The position numbers and the translations under genes are program-made. From a bacterium (GTDB taxonomy: Bacteria; SZUA-79; Acidulodesulfobacterales; Acidulodesulfobacteraceae), in contig JAJYWW010000101.1 in NCBI GenBank assembly GCA_021791295.1, positions 1 through 6,994 on the forward strand: DNA of 6,994 nucleotides, read 5' to 3'. Positions 1-6,182 of this stretch are shown in pieces. Positions within the stretch are counted from its first letter, which is position 1. Each line of letters begins with the position of its first letter. The notes under the pieces were generated by a model. The model saw only the letters and a list, made by a program, of their open reading frames with translations. It had not been told where the DNA came from and ran no database searches.

Positions 1-312
1 AGGCTGTCTTTTAATATAAAAATCGTTTATATTACCGTTACGTATAGGATTAGTGATGACTAGAGATACCCCCTGCACCGACCTTGCTATGAGATTTAAT
101 GCGGTCTGCATATCCATATTCCCTACGATAGAAACTTTTTGTTTAAGCAAAAATGGAATCTTAGGTTTTAAACGGACAGATTGTTTTAGCTTAGACTTAG
201 AGGTCTTTGTAGCGATTATATATACATTTGCGTGAGCTTTGCCGCAAAAACCGGAAAGCAGAAATAAAAATATAATTAATGTAAGGGCACTGCTTGTTTT
301 AATAATCTTCAT
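1..312 (-). CDS. Secretin (PilQ/GspD-like), N-terminal 104 residues only
   Basis: The reading frame stays open from ATG at 312 to the window edge, so the gene is cut off and continues to the left. Residues 1-28 form a Sec signal peptide: KIIK basic start, a hydrophobic core rich in Leu, Ile and Phe, and an AHA|N signal peptidase I site at 28/29. Cys23 is not in a convincing lipobox, so a lipoprotein is unlikely. From about residue 57, KQKVSIVGNMDMQTALNLIA then VQGVSLVITNPI (positions 57-90) is the STN / N0 pattern with which secretins begin. Secretins form the large outer-membrane ring through which pili, exoproteins or phage exit. As the sixth gene of a PilN-PilO-PilP type operon it sits where pilQ normally does. 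The lack of the secretin beta-barrel domain in the visible part keeps this short of certain; another STN-domain envelope protein is the alternative. Confidence 0.72.
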   Translation of the reverse strand, partial: MKIIKTSSALTLIIFLFLLSGFCGKAHANVYIIATKTSKSKLKQSVRLKPKIPFLLKQKVSIVGNMDMQTALNLIARSVQGVSLVITNPIRNGNINDFYIKRQP

Positions 313-319
313 ATTAAAG

Positions 320-325
320 CTCCTC
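320..325 (-). promoter_or_regulatory. Ribosome binding site of the secretin gene
   Basis: GAGGAG on the minus strand lies 7 nt before the ATG at 312 and overlaps the TGA stop of the PilP-like gene. It fixes the start of the partial secretin gene and suggests translational coupling to the gene before it. Confidence 0.8.
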
Positions 326-1010
326 ATTTAACTTTAGGGGGACGAATCTGGTTAAGGTTTGTTTTGCCGTTATTATTTTCGCCGAATAAAACAGGGTAAC
401 TCCGTGCGATTTTATTGCACGATATTTTAACCGATGAGTAACTAATTTCTATTACAAAACAACTTCCGAAAGCCTCGCCGGATTTTAGGTATAAATCTCC
501 GCCTCGATATTGAATAACGGCGTTTCGCCCCGATATACCTAATACTTCGAAGTTTTGTTGTTTGGTCTGCGCTATGCTGGGTAATTGCGATTGAATATTT
601 TTAATTGCATTAGGAATATTATTTATATTTGAATACTCCTGCCCAGACTGAAAAGGCGGTGCAGGAGTATTATTCAAAGACATCGGGGTAGGTGAAGATT
701 TTTTTCTCATTTTTAACTTAAATAAATCGTTTAATTTATTATTCTGTTTTTTTGAAATTACGGGTTTTTGCGCAGCTATTTTTATTTTCCCAGTCCCTGC
801 CAACATTGGAAGGATAGAAAAGGGTGAACGAATATTCCTTGAAGTAGTTTTTACGGAATGTTTTAAAAACGAAGAAAACGCGGGCGTTTTTGTTTGCGGC
901 TTCTCGGTTTTTAATAAAAAAGCCGCTATAAACGCTATAAGTAAGACCGATAACGCTACAAGCGTTATCTTTTTTCTTTTCGAAAGCGATTTAAAATTTA
1001 TAAATTTCAT
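324..1010 (-). CDS. PilP/GspC-like periplasmic bridge protein
   Basis: A 228-residue protein with a basic cytoplasmic tail (KRKK at 11-14), one membrane helix (about 15-33), a long low-complexity linker rich in Lys, Ser, Asn and Pro (about 34-150) and a compact C-terminal beta domain (about 152-212). That domain has the signature of PilP/GspC homology regions: FEVLGISGRNAVIQYRGGD, then LYLKSGEAFGSCFVIEIS, then SVKISCNKI. In this family the domain binds the secretin N0 domain and connects it to the inner membrane. Unlike chromosomal PilP, which is usually a lipoprotein, this one has a plain membrane helix, as GspC does. The layout also resembles the PilP of R64-type thin pili. Two cysteines (184 and 198) lie in adjacent strands and could form a disulfide. 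The ATG at 1010 has GGAG 7 nt upstream, inside the preceding gene's last codons. The secretin gene starts 11 nt after its stop. Confidence 0.75.
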   Translation of the reverse strand: MKFINFKSLSKRKKITLVALSVLLIAFIAAFLLKTEKPQTKTPAFSSFLKHSVKTTSRNIRSPFSILPMLAGTGKIKIAAQKPVISKKQNNKLNDLFKLKMRKKSSPTPMSLNNTPAPPFQSGQEYSNINNIPNAIKNIQSQLPSIAQTKQQNFEVLGISGRNAVIQYRGGDLYLKSGEAFGSCFVIEISYSSVKISCNKIARSYPVLFGENNNGKTNLNQIRPPKVK

Positions 1011-1012
1011 GA

Positions 1013-1642
1013 CTATGCTCCGTATAAATTAAGGTTTATATTTGTTCTCTTCCTTGATATTCTTATAAAATTTATTTTTGCTGGAAAAAGATTGCGCATA
1101 TTGCTTAGAATTAAGAAAAATTCTTTCATTGAATAATATTTAGTTACTTTAAGTCGAATGCCGATTTTTTTTAGGCCGTAAAAAGTATTAGAACTTCCTA
1201 TGTAGTAAGATAGATTTTTTATTTGTCCAAAATTAATGGGAACTATTTCTTTTTTGTTGTGCCCTTTCGTTTTATTAAAGACATGAAGCGGACGGGAAGC
1301 TGGAATAAACCCTGGTCTCCCGCCGCCGTTCATGTTTGAGGAGGTGACGATGGAAACTGGAACTTTAATTAAATCAACCTTTATTTTAAAACCATTTGAA
1401 TTTAAATAATTAATATAGCTTAAGAAAGTAAAAAGATAGGTCGTAAGGCGGTGGTACCCATAGACGGTTTTAGGAATTTCTACTTTCTTTACCGATATTA
1501 TTTTGGAGTTTAGATTCCTTTGTTTTTGCTTTAGCGCCGCATAATTTTCTTTTTCATATTTATAGCGCGGATATATTTTCGTTATTTTAAAAATAAGAAA
1601 AAGCGCTAAGGATATAATTATTATCGATACTATTTTCTTCAT
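1013..1642 (-). CDS. PilO-like inner-membrane assembly protein
   Basis: A 209-residue protein with an N-terminal membrane helix (about 4-19), a lysine- and glutamine-rich helical, probably coiled-coil region (about 27-52), a middle segment with a glycine-rich loop NGGGRPGF near residue 105, and a C-terminal strand-helix-strand region (about 155-209; IGIRLKVTKYY, then KEFFLILSNM, then NFIRISRKRTNINLNLYG). This is the layout of PilO / GspM: short cytoplasmic tail, one helix, coiled coil and a periplasmic ferredoxin-like domain that dimerises with PilN. In type IV pili it aligns the cytoplasmic motor with the secretin. It follows the GspL/PilN-like gene with an ATGA overlap and is preceded by AGGGA; the PilP-like gene starts 2 nt after its stop. 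The middle segment (about 100-150) looks like an insertion relative to a minimal PilO. The call relies on topology, size and gene order. Confidence 0.7.
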   Translation of the reverse strand: MKKIVSIIIISLALFLIFKITKIYPRYKYEKENYAALKQKQRNLNSKIISVKKVEIPKTVYGYHRLTTYLFTFLSYINYLNSNGFKIKVDLIKVPVSIVTSSNMNGGGRPGFIPASRPLHVFNKTKGHNKKEIVPINFGQIKNLSYYIGSSNTFYGLKKIGIRLKVTKYYSMKEFFLILSNMRNLFPAKINFIRISRKRTNINLNLYGA

Positions 1643-2748
1643 AAGTGTCCCTGAAAATAAAAATACGGTTTACCAGCTTTATTAATAATGCTTGCAACTT
1701 CTATCCCGGTTCCCTTTAAATTATTTTGCAACTCGTTAAATTCATTTACAAATTCTGCCGGACCGCCGGTCGTATATCCTATGCCGGTTATTCCATATTT
1801 TCCGCCGGCATTCGTAACTTTTATATATTTAATTTCCATGTTCATGGGAAACTTGGAAAAAATATTTATTAGAGCATTCGAGTACTGCGGCTGTTTCGCC
1901 AAAACATATAAGAATCTTTCGCTTGAAAGCGTTTTTAATTTATTTGAAAGAATATCGTTTTTTGTTCGCGCGGCTTTTATTTTTGAAGAAAAACTATGCA
2001 ATTTATCGCTAATACTTTTAAAAGCAACTAACGAAAAAACAAGCATTAAAACTGAAACGGAAATTAAGAGCGTATCTTTTAGATTTTTTTCTTTAACTCT
2101 CTTTTTAATATTTTCTTTTGGTTCTCTAAAAATATACGGGTCTAGGTCCTCAAACATCGCAAAAATATCGGAATACGAAATCAGCGTAGCTTCGCGCTCC
2201 GCTTCTAAAAAACCTATAAGCGTTTTATCGAGAACAAAAAAATTGATTTTAGCGAAACCTTTTTTGTTTAGTGAATTTATCATTTCATCTATCTGATTTT
2301 TAAAAGACTGTATATTTGTAATATCCGTAGCTATGTCTTTTTTCTCGGTGATTATAGTCATTCTTACGGCTTTATCTTCTATTCTCTCCAAAAAAATATT
2401 AGTAGAAGCCGTATGGTTAATACTTTTTAAATATTTCAAAAATAAAATCTGATAAGGGAACGGATACGAATTGTAAGCATTATAAATATCTTGGATTATA
2501 GTATTCTCTAAATAAAATACGATATAAGCATCTTCATCTTTCCAAACCGATACTGACCGCCTTTCGGAAAATTTCTTAATAAATTTCTGATAGTCTCTTG
2601 CTTTAAATCTATATGACTTTATTTTTATGTCACGTGATAAAAAAGCTAAAAAGCTTTGGGCGACAGGCGAGTCGTAATTTACTAAACTGCTCGTATCGTT
2701 TAAACCTTCAAATCTATCTATATAAGAATCGTAAATATAATTGCTCAT
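1639..2748 (-). CDS. GspL/PilN-like bitopic inner-membrane assembly protein
   Basis: A 369-residue protein with a large cytoplasmic N-terminal part (1-222), one membrane helix (about 226-243), a short coiled-coil-like stretch (about 244-280) and a periplasmic domain (about 285-369) of alternating strands and helices, consistent with the ferredoxin-like fold of PilN or GspL. The order cytoplasmic domain, helix, coiled coil, periplasmic ferredoxin-like domain is that of GspL in type II secretion, which is equivalent to PilM fused to PilN in type IV pili. I do not recognise clear actin-fold nucleotide motifs in the N-terminal part, and it may be reduced or unrelated; no separate pilM gene is seen in the window. 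Such proteins link the cytoplasmic assembly ATPase to the PilO/PilP bridge. The ATG at 2748 overlaps the previous stop as ATGA, with GAGGT 12 nt upstream; its own stop overlaps the next start in the same way. Assignment rests on topology and neighbours more than on sequence motifs. Confidence 0.7.
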   Translation of the reverse strand: MSNYIYDSYIDRFEGLNDTSSLVNYDSPVAQSFLAFLSRDIKIKSYRFKARDYQKFIKKFSERRSVSVWKDEDAYIVFYLENTIIQDIYNAYNSYPFPYQILFLKYLKSINHTASTNIFLERIEDKAVRMTIITEKKDIATDITNIQSFKNQIDEMINSLNKKGFAKINFFVLDKTLIGFLEAEREATLISYSDIFAMFEDLDPYIFREPKENIKKRVKEKNLKDTLLISVSVLMLVFSLVAFKSISDKLHSFSSKIKAARTKNDILSNKLKTLSSERFLYVLAKQPQYSNALINIFSKFPMNMEIKYIKVTNAGGKYGITGIGYTTGGPAEFVNEFNELQNNLKGTGIEVASIINKAGKPYFYFQGHL

Positions 2749-3335
2749 TTTTTAATGATTACCTCTTTTTTATCCGGATATATAAATATTTTATAAGACC
2801 TGCCGAAAAGTCTATTGAGCAATACCGCGAGGTTTATTGCGTTAAGATTTATCGTTACGGAGCGGGCAAGATTAATATGTTTCGCTATAAAGTAATATCC
2901 CGTTTTTTCGTTAAGTTTTTCGACAACCCTCCATAAAGGCATTTTGTTGACGTATATGCTGACAGATGGAACCGTATTTTCGTCGCCGAATATATTTGAA
3001 GGTTTTAAAACTTTCAGCGGCTTTACTTTTCCCTGGTTTTTAATTTTAATCCCTTTTTTATTTTTATTGATATCTTTGTGAATTCTTATTGTCTTTGTCT
3101 TAACAATCTTCTGTAAGCCCTCCGGTTGTTTTATTTTTTTTGTTTTAATAACTTCTATATTTTTCTTTTTTAAATAATACATAGAGATAAGTTCCCTCAT
3201 TTTTTGATTTTCTTTTTTAACGTTAATGCTCGACGCGTTTGTTTTGACCGGTTTATAAAAATACATCCCGGCGGCTGCCGTAATGCCTAAGATTATTAAA
3301 ATTGGAATAATTATAAACCCTTTATCGTTGTTCAT
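2745..3335 (-). CDS. Membrane-anchored protein with C-terminal STN (secretin N0-like) domain
   Basis: A 196-residue protein in three parts: a hydrophobic segment (about 7-27), a strongly basic linker (about 28-121, 25 lysines), and a C-terminal domain (about 122-196) with the pattern of STN / secretin N0 domains: VSIYVNKMPLWRVVEKL, then TGYYFIAKHI, then VTINLNAINLAVLLNRLF and a final KEVIIKK strand. STN domains occur at the N-terminus of secretins and TonB receptors and, in R64/PFGI-1-type pilus operons, comparable folds occur in PilL/TcpQ-type partners of the secretin. This gene may play that role; I cannot assign it by name. The N-terminus, KGFIIIPILI after only six residues, recalls a class III prepilin leader, but the usual Glu at +5 is Pro. 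The start ATG at 3335 has AGGGGA upstream and overlaps the HD-GYP gene by 14 nt; the end overlaps the next gene by 4 nt (ATGA). The basic flank after the helix sits oddly with the periplasmic location expected for an STN domain. Confidence 0.75.
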   Translation of the reverse strand: MNNDKGFIIIPILIILGITAAAGMYFYKPVKTNASSINVKKENQKMRELISMYYLKKKNIEVIKTKKIKQPEGLQKIVKTKTIRIHKDINKNKKGIKIKNQGKVKPLKVLKPSNIFGDENTVPSVSIYVNKMPLWRVVEKLNEKTGYYFIAKHINLARSVTINLNAINLAVLLNRLFGRSYKIFIYPDKKEVIIKK

Positions 3336-3951
3336 ATTTCCCCTGCTTTTCTTTTATGGAATTTAAACCGTCTATATTTTCAATAAAAACAGTAAAAATA
3401 TCCGGGTCGAACGCTTTACCCGGAGACATTTCATCCCGCATAATTTTTATGCTTTCTTCAACCGAATATACGGGTTTATAAACCCTTTCATTCGTTAGCG
3501 CATCGAAAACATCTGCAATTATCGTAATTCTTCCGGATATCGGAATATCTTTCCCTTTAAGTCCATTAGGATAGCCCGACCCGTCAAATTTTTCATGGTG
3601 AGATAGAGCGATTTCAGCAGCCAAATTAAAAATGCAATCTTTTTTATAATTTCCGGAATCTTTAAGTATTTTATAGCCTATTTCGCAATGGGTCTTCATT
3701 ATGTTAAATTCATCTTCTGTTAATTTTTCAGGCTTCAAAAGAATATTATCAGGGATACCGACCTTGCCTATGTCGTGCATCGGCGATGCGAAAAATAAAT
3801 CATTGGTGAAATCGGAAGAAAGCCCCATAGCTTTTGCGAGTAATTTGCAATAAAATGCTATCCTCTGGGTATGCTTGCCCGTTGCCTCATCTCTCGCTCC
3901 GGCAATTTTATTTAGTCTTCTTAAATTTTCTAAAATATCTATATTAAGCAT
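3322..3951 (-). CDS. Stand-alone HD-GYP domain cyclic-di-GMP phosphodiesterase
   Basis: A 209-residue protein that is almost entirely an HD-GYP domain; this family hydrolyses the second messenger c-di-GMP at a two- or three-metal site. The diagnostic residues appear intact: GKHTQR (25-30), MHDIGKVGIPD (58-68, HD at 59-60), His88 in KTHCEIG, HHE at 118-120, and DGSGYPNGLKG with GYP at 126-128, followed by IADVFDALT. No receiver, PAS, GAF or membrane region precedes it, so it is predicted cytoplasmic and lacks its own sensory input. The start ATG at 3951 is bounded by an in-frame TAA a few codons upstream; no clear Shine-Dalgarno is seen. Its last 14 nt overlap the next gene, which couples it to the pilus cluster. 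A role in lowering c-di-GMP near the pilus machine is inference; an extension-ATPase regulator would be a natural partner. Activity is likely from the motif set but unproven. Confidence 0.92.
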   Translation of the reverse strand: MLNIDILENLRRLNKIAGARDEATGKHTQRIAFYCKLLAKAMGLSSDFTNDLFFASPMHDIGKVGIPDNILLKPEKLTEDEFNIMKTHCEIGYKILKDSGNYKKDCIFNLAAEIALSHHEKFDGSGYPNGLKGKDIPISGRITIIADVFDALTNERVYKPVYSVEESIKIMRDEMSPGKAFDPDIFTVFIENIDGLNSIKEKQGKYEQR

Positions 3952-3963
3952 TTGTATATTTTA

Positions 3964-3992
3964 TTAATATTAATTCTTTTTAATTATATCAA
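3964..3992 (-). promoter_or_regulatory. Possible sigma-70-type promoter for the HD-GYP/pilus operon
   Basis: On the minus strand TTGATA (3992-3987) is followed, after exactly 17 nt, by TATTAA (3969-3964). These match the -35 consensus at five of six positions and the -10 consensus at four of six. The -10 box ends 12 nt before the HD-GYP ATG, so the transcript would start within a few bases of the codon and be leaderless or nearly so. That agrees with the absence of a recognisable Shine-Dalgarno there. In DNA this AT-rich chance matches are common, so the call is tentative. Confidence 0.35.
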
Positions 3993-4009
3993 AACAGAAT
4001 AAGAAAAGC

Positions 4010-4056
4010 AAAAAAAAATATTAAAATTGGGAATAAGATATTTCGTAGAAATTCCC
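4010..4056 (-). terminator. Possible intrinsic terminator downstream of topB
   Basis: Read on the minus strand, GGGAAT (4056-4051) is matched by ATTCCC (4034-4029), a perfect 6-bp stem enclosing 16 nt in which TTC and GAA can also pair. It begins 55 nt after the topB stop. A T-rich stretch follows, ending in nine T residues (4018-4010), although 10 nt of mixed A/T separate the stem from the T run. The long loop and displaced T run make it weaker than a textbook terminator. If real, it separates the topB transcript from the pilus operon. Confidence 0.4.
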
Positions 4057-4110
4057 TCGCCAGAGGACTATTTGAGCAAGAGCTCTTTTTTTATTTTTAT
4101 ATTCCATATT

Positions 4111-6147
4111 CTAAACACTCCATTTTGTCCCTGGCTTATTGTTCTTGTCAGGCCAAAAACAGCTTTTACATTCGAAACACCTGAAATAAGGTTTGCCGCT
4201 TTTGGTTTTTAAAATAACAAGACTTGCCTTGCATGACGGACAGGCGGGACCGGATTTAGATTTTAAACTTGATTTAAAACCGCCGGATTTAGGCTTGTAA
4301 TTATCGGATTTACTAACAGATATAGTTAAACCTTTTATTTTTTCTATTTCTTTTCTAATAAAATCCGTCTGATTATTTATAAATGTTTCTATATTTTCGC
4401 TTCCCGCCGCAATTTCAGAGAGATAAGATTCCCATTTTGCGGTTAAAACCGGGTCTTTAATACTTGCCGGTAAATAACCTATTATCTCCTTGCCTTGAGC
4501 CGTCGAGATTATCTGTTTACCTTTGCGCTCTAAAAACTCTCTTCTGACAAGTTCCTCGATTGTATTAGCCCTTGTCGCTTCTGTTCCGATGCCATCGGTT
4601 TCTTTCAATATTTTTTTAGATTCCTCGTCGGTTATGTATTTATAGATATGACACATAGCATCGATTAACGTTCCGTCCGTGAATCTGGATGGCGGAGTAG
4701 TTTTTTTGGCGTCAACTCCGGAGTCTGACGATTTAACGGCATCGCCTTCCGCCATAGGCGGCAAACTGTTTTCTGGAGCATCTTCGCCGGCTTTTTCTTC
4801 TTTAACCGCTAAAGCCTTAAAGCCCTGCTTTAATACCTGAGTTCCAGACGCCGTGAATATATAATTTTCGATATTGAGCTTGACCGACATAGCAATATAT
4901 TCATAAGAGGGCGCAAATATAAGGTAAAAAGAAAGAATTATCCGTTCATATAACTTTTTTTCATCTGGGTTTAACGAACCATAAGCTGTGATATCTTTAG
5001 TGGGAACTATGCCAGTATGCGCCGTTATTTTTTTAGTATTCCAGCATTTATGCTTAATATTGAGATTAACTAAGTTAGAACCTGCTGGGAGAATAGTTTT
5101 TAATTTATTTACTAATTGCCCAGCGTTTACAAATTCTTCTTCAGGGAGATACGAACAATCAGTTCTTGGATATGATGTCAGCTTTTTTTCATATAAAATC
5201 TGCAAAGTATCAAGGGTCTTTTTCGCCGACCAGCCCCATGCGCTTGAAGCAAACTTTTGCAGGCTTGAAAGCATAAACGGCATAGGCGGGTCCTGCGACT
5301 TCTTTTCGTTTTTTACGTCGGTAATTTTGCCCGGTTTATTTTTTACCGTTTGAGATATTATTTCGGCAATATTAGCGTCGATAAGCCGGTTTTCTTCATC
5401 TATGCCTTTTTCAAGTAAATCCGGTTTTAAAATTGCCTTAAATCTGCCATTTTTATGGTCGATATTCGCCCATATGACAAAATAATCTTTTGGGATGAAG
5501 TTTTCTATCGACAAATCCCTTTCGACTACCAGATTAAGCGTAGGAGTCTGGACGCGTCCCACGGTAATAAGCCTACCCGATTTAACCGTATAAGCTCTTG
5601 TAAGATTAAGTCCGACTAACCAATCCGCTCTCGAGCGGCCTAGGGCCGATAGCATGAAATTGTAATACTGCTTATTGTCTTTAAGGTTTTTAAGCGCTTT
5701 TTCAATGTTCTCCGCGTCGAGGGCTTGAACCCATAATCTCAATACCTTACCTTTATAGTTAAGATATTCCAAAACCTCGTCCACGAGTAGCTGGCCTTCG
5801 CGGTCGGGGTCTCCCGCGTTTACCGCTTCCTTGGCGGCGTTAAGTAACTGCTTAATAACTTTGAATTGCGCCGCCGAAGATTTGGGGACTTCCATTCTCC
5901 ATATTTCAGGAACAACGGGAAGGTCTTCCATTCTCCATATTTTTTTACCGGTTTTAGGGTTTACCGGGGTATCCGGCAGATACGCGTCCGGCATCTCCTG
6001 CGCGAGTAGATGCCCGAAGCACCAGGTAACCAAGTTCCCGTTTTTACATTCTATGTGCCCTACGCCCTTAACGGAGTGGTTCTTGATAACTCCAAGACTT
6101 TCGGCTATCGCCCGCCCCATGGACGGCTTTTCGGCTATAAAAAGCAT
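4111..6147 (-). CDS. topB: DNA topoisomerase III (type IA topoisomerase)
   Basis: A complete 678-residue type IA topoisomerase, which cuts one DNA strand through a 5'-phosphotyrosine, passes another strand and reseals; TopB enzymes are good decatenases. The TOPRIM domain starts at residue 1 with IAEKPS (catalytic Glu6) and contains GDPDREGQLL (112-121), supplying the metal-binding Asp pair. SALGRSRADWLVGLNLTRA and GRVQTPTL are typical type IA cores. The nucleophile is Tyr326 in LTSYPRTD, nearly where E. coli TopB has it. The C-terminus carries a zinc-ribbon-like element with cysteines 636, 639, 657, 660 and an extra 663, after a basic Ser/Lys/Gly linker. Length is close to the usual 650 or so. 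The start ATG at 6147 is fixed by the invariant N-terminus and a strong AAGGAG. Next to a VirD4-like gene and pilus genes, it most resembles mobile-element TopB copies (plasmid TraE, PFGI-1-type islands), where it presumably handles transfer or replication intermediates; a chromosomal housekeeping role cannot be excluded. Confidence 0.96.
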   Translation of the reverse strand: MLFIAEKPSMGRAIAESLGVIKNHSVKGVGHIECKNGNLVTWCFGHLLAQEMPDAYLPDTPVNPKTGKKIWRMEDLPVVPEIWRMEVPKSSAAQFKVIKQLLNAAKEAVNAGDPDREGQLLVDEVLEYLNYKGKVLRLWVQALDAENIEKALKNLKDNKQYYNFMLSALGRSRADWLVGLNLTRAYTVKSGRLITVGRVQTPTLNLVVERDLSIENFIPKDYFVIWANIDHKNGRFKAILKPDLLEKGIDEENRLIDANIAEIISQTVKNKPGKITDVKNEKKSQDPPMPFMLSSLQKFASSAWGWSAKKTLDTLQILYEKKLTSYPRTDCSYLPEEEFVNAGQLVNKLKTILPAGSNLVNLNIKHKCWNTKKITAHTGIVPTKDITAYGSLNPDEKKLYERIILSFYLIFAPSYEYIAMSVKLNIENYIFTASGTQVLKQGFKALAVKEEKAGEDAPENSLPPMAEGDAVKSSDSGVDAKKTTPPSRFTDGTLIDAMCHIYKYITDEESKKILKETDGIGTEATRANTIEELVRREFLERKGKQIISTAQGKEIIGYLPASIKDPVLTAKWESYLSEIAAGSENIETFINNQTDFIRKEIEKIKGLTISVSKSDNYKPKSGGFKSSLKSKSGPACPSCKASLVILKTKSGKPYFRCFECKSCFWPDKNNKPGTKWSV
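5889..5942. repeat. Two copies of an 18-bp direct repeat inside topB
   Basis: The same 18 bases occur at 5889-5906 and 5925-5942, exactly 36 bp apart, so the reading frame is kept. Each copy encodes part of IWRME on the minus strand, flanking DLPVVPE (residues about 70-86 of TopB). TopB proteins normally have a W...DLP..P..W pattern here, so the protein motif is a family feature; the identity at DNA level is what is unusual. Confidence 0.8.
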
Positions 6148-6152
6148 AATAT

Positions 6153-6158
6153 CTCCTT
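6153..6158 (-). promoter_or_regulatory. Strong ribosome binding site of topB
   Basis: On the minus strand AAGGAG lies 5 nt before the topB ATG, a near-ideal Shine-Dalgarno sequence that supports the chosen start. It sits inside the 35-nt gap after the VirD4-like stop codon, so topB can be translated from a shared transcript with its own strong initiation signal. Confidence 0.85.
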
Positions 6159-6182
6159 AGGTTTAGTAAATTTATTTTTGTT

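Larger units (their letters stand above)
3952..4110 (-). other. 159-nt intergenic region between topB and the pilus operon
   Basis: This is the only sizeable non-coding stretch in the window and is very AT-rich. It contains the hairpin and T run listed as a possible terminator and the promoter-like pair next to the HD-GYP start. No credible small open reading frame, tRNA or repeat array is visible. It probably marks the boundary between two transcription units, VirD4-like gene plus topB on one side and the pilus cluster on the other, although read-through is possible because all genes point the same way. Confidence 0.7.

Noticed and set aside
53..235. Plus-strand open frame of 60 codons
   Set aside because: It is opposite the partial secretin, whose signal peptide and STN pattern are much better supported.
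1688..2296. Plus-strand open frame of 202 codons
   Set aside because: It lies wholly opposite the GspL/PilN-like gene, its translation has no recognisable domain or start signal, and the minus-strand frame there has the topology and tight overlaps of a real operon gene.
2613..2936. Plus-strand open frame of 107 codons spanning the STN / GspL-PilN-like gene junction
   Set aside because: It overlaps two minus-strand genes that are joined by an ATGA overlap and shows no domain of its own.
4074..4092. GAGCaagaGCTC followed by seven T residues on the plus strand, resembling a terminator
   Set aside because: The stem is only 4 bp and no plus-strand gene lies upstream to terminate; in the direction of the real genes the run of A residues precedes the stem.
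4027..4212. Plus-strand open frame of 61 codons across the topB 3' end and the intergenic region
   Set aside because: It overlaps the conserved zinc-ribbon codons of topB and has no ribosome binding site or recognisable product.
4988..5353. Plus-strand open frame of 121 codons
   Set aside because: It runs antisense to the active-site region of topB; the minus-strand frame is strongly conserved, so this is a shadow.
5831..6160. Plus-strand open frame of 109 codons
   Set aside because: It is antisense to the TOPRIM domain of topB and explained by that gene's codon pattern.
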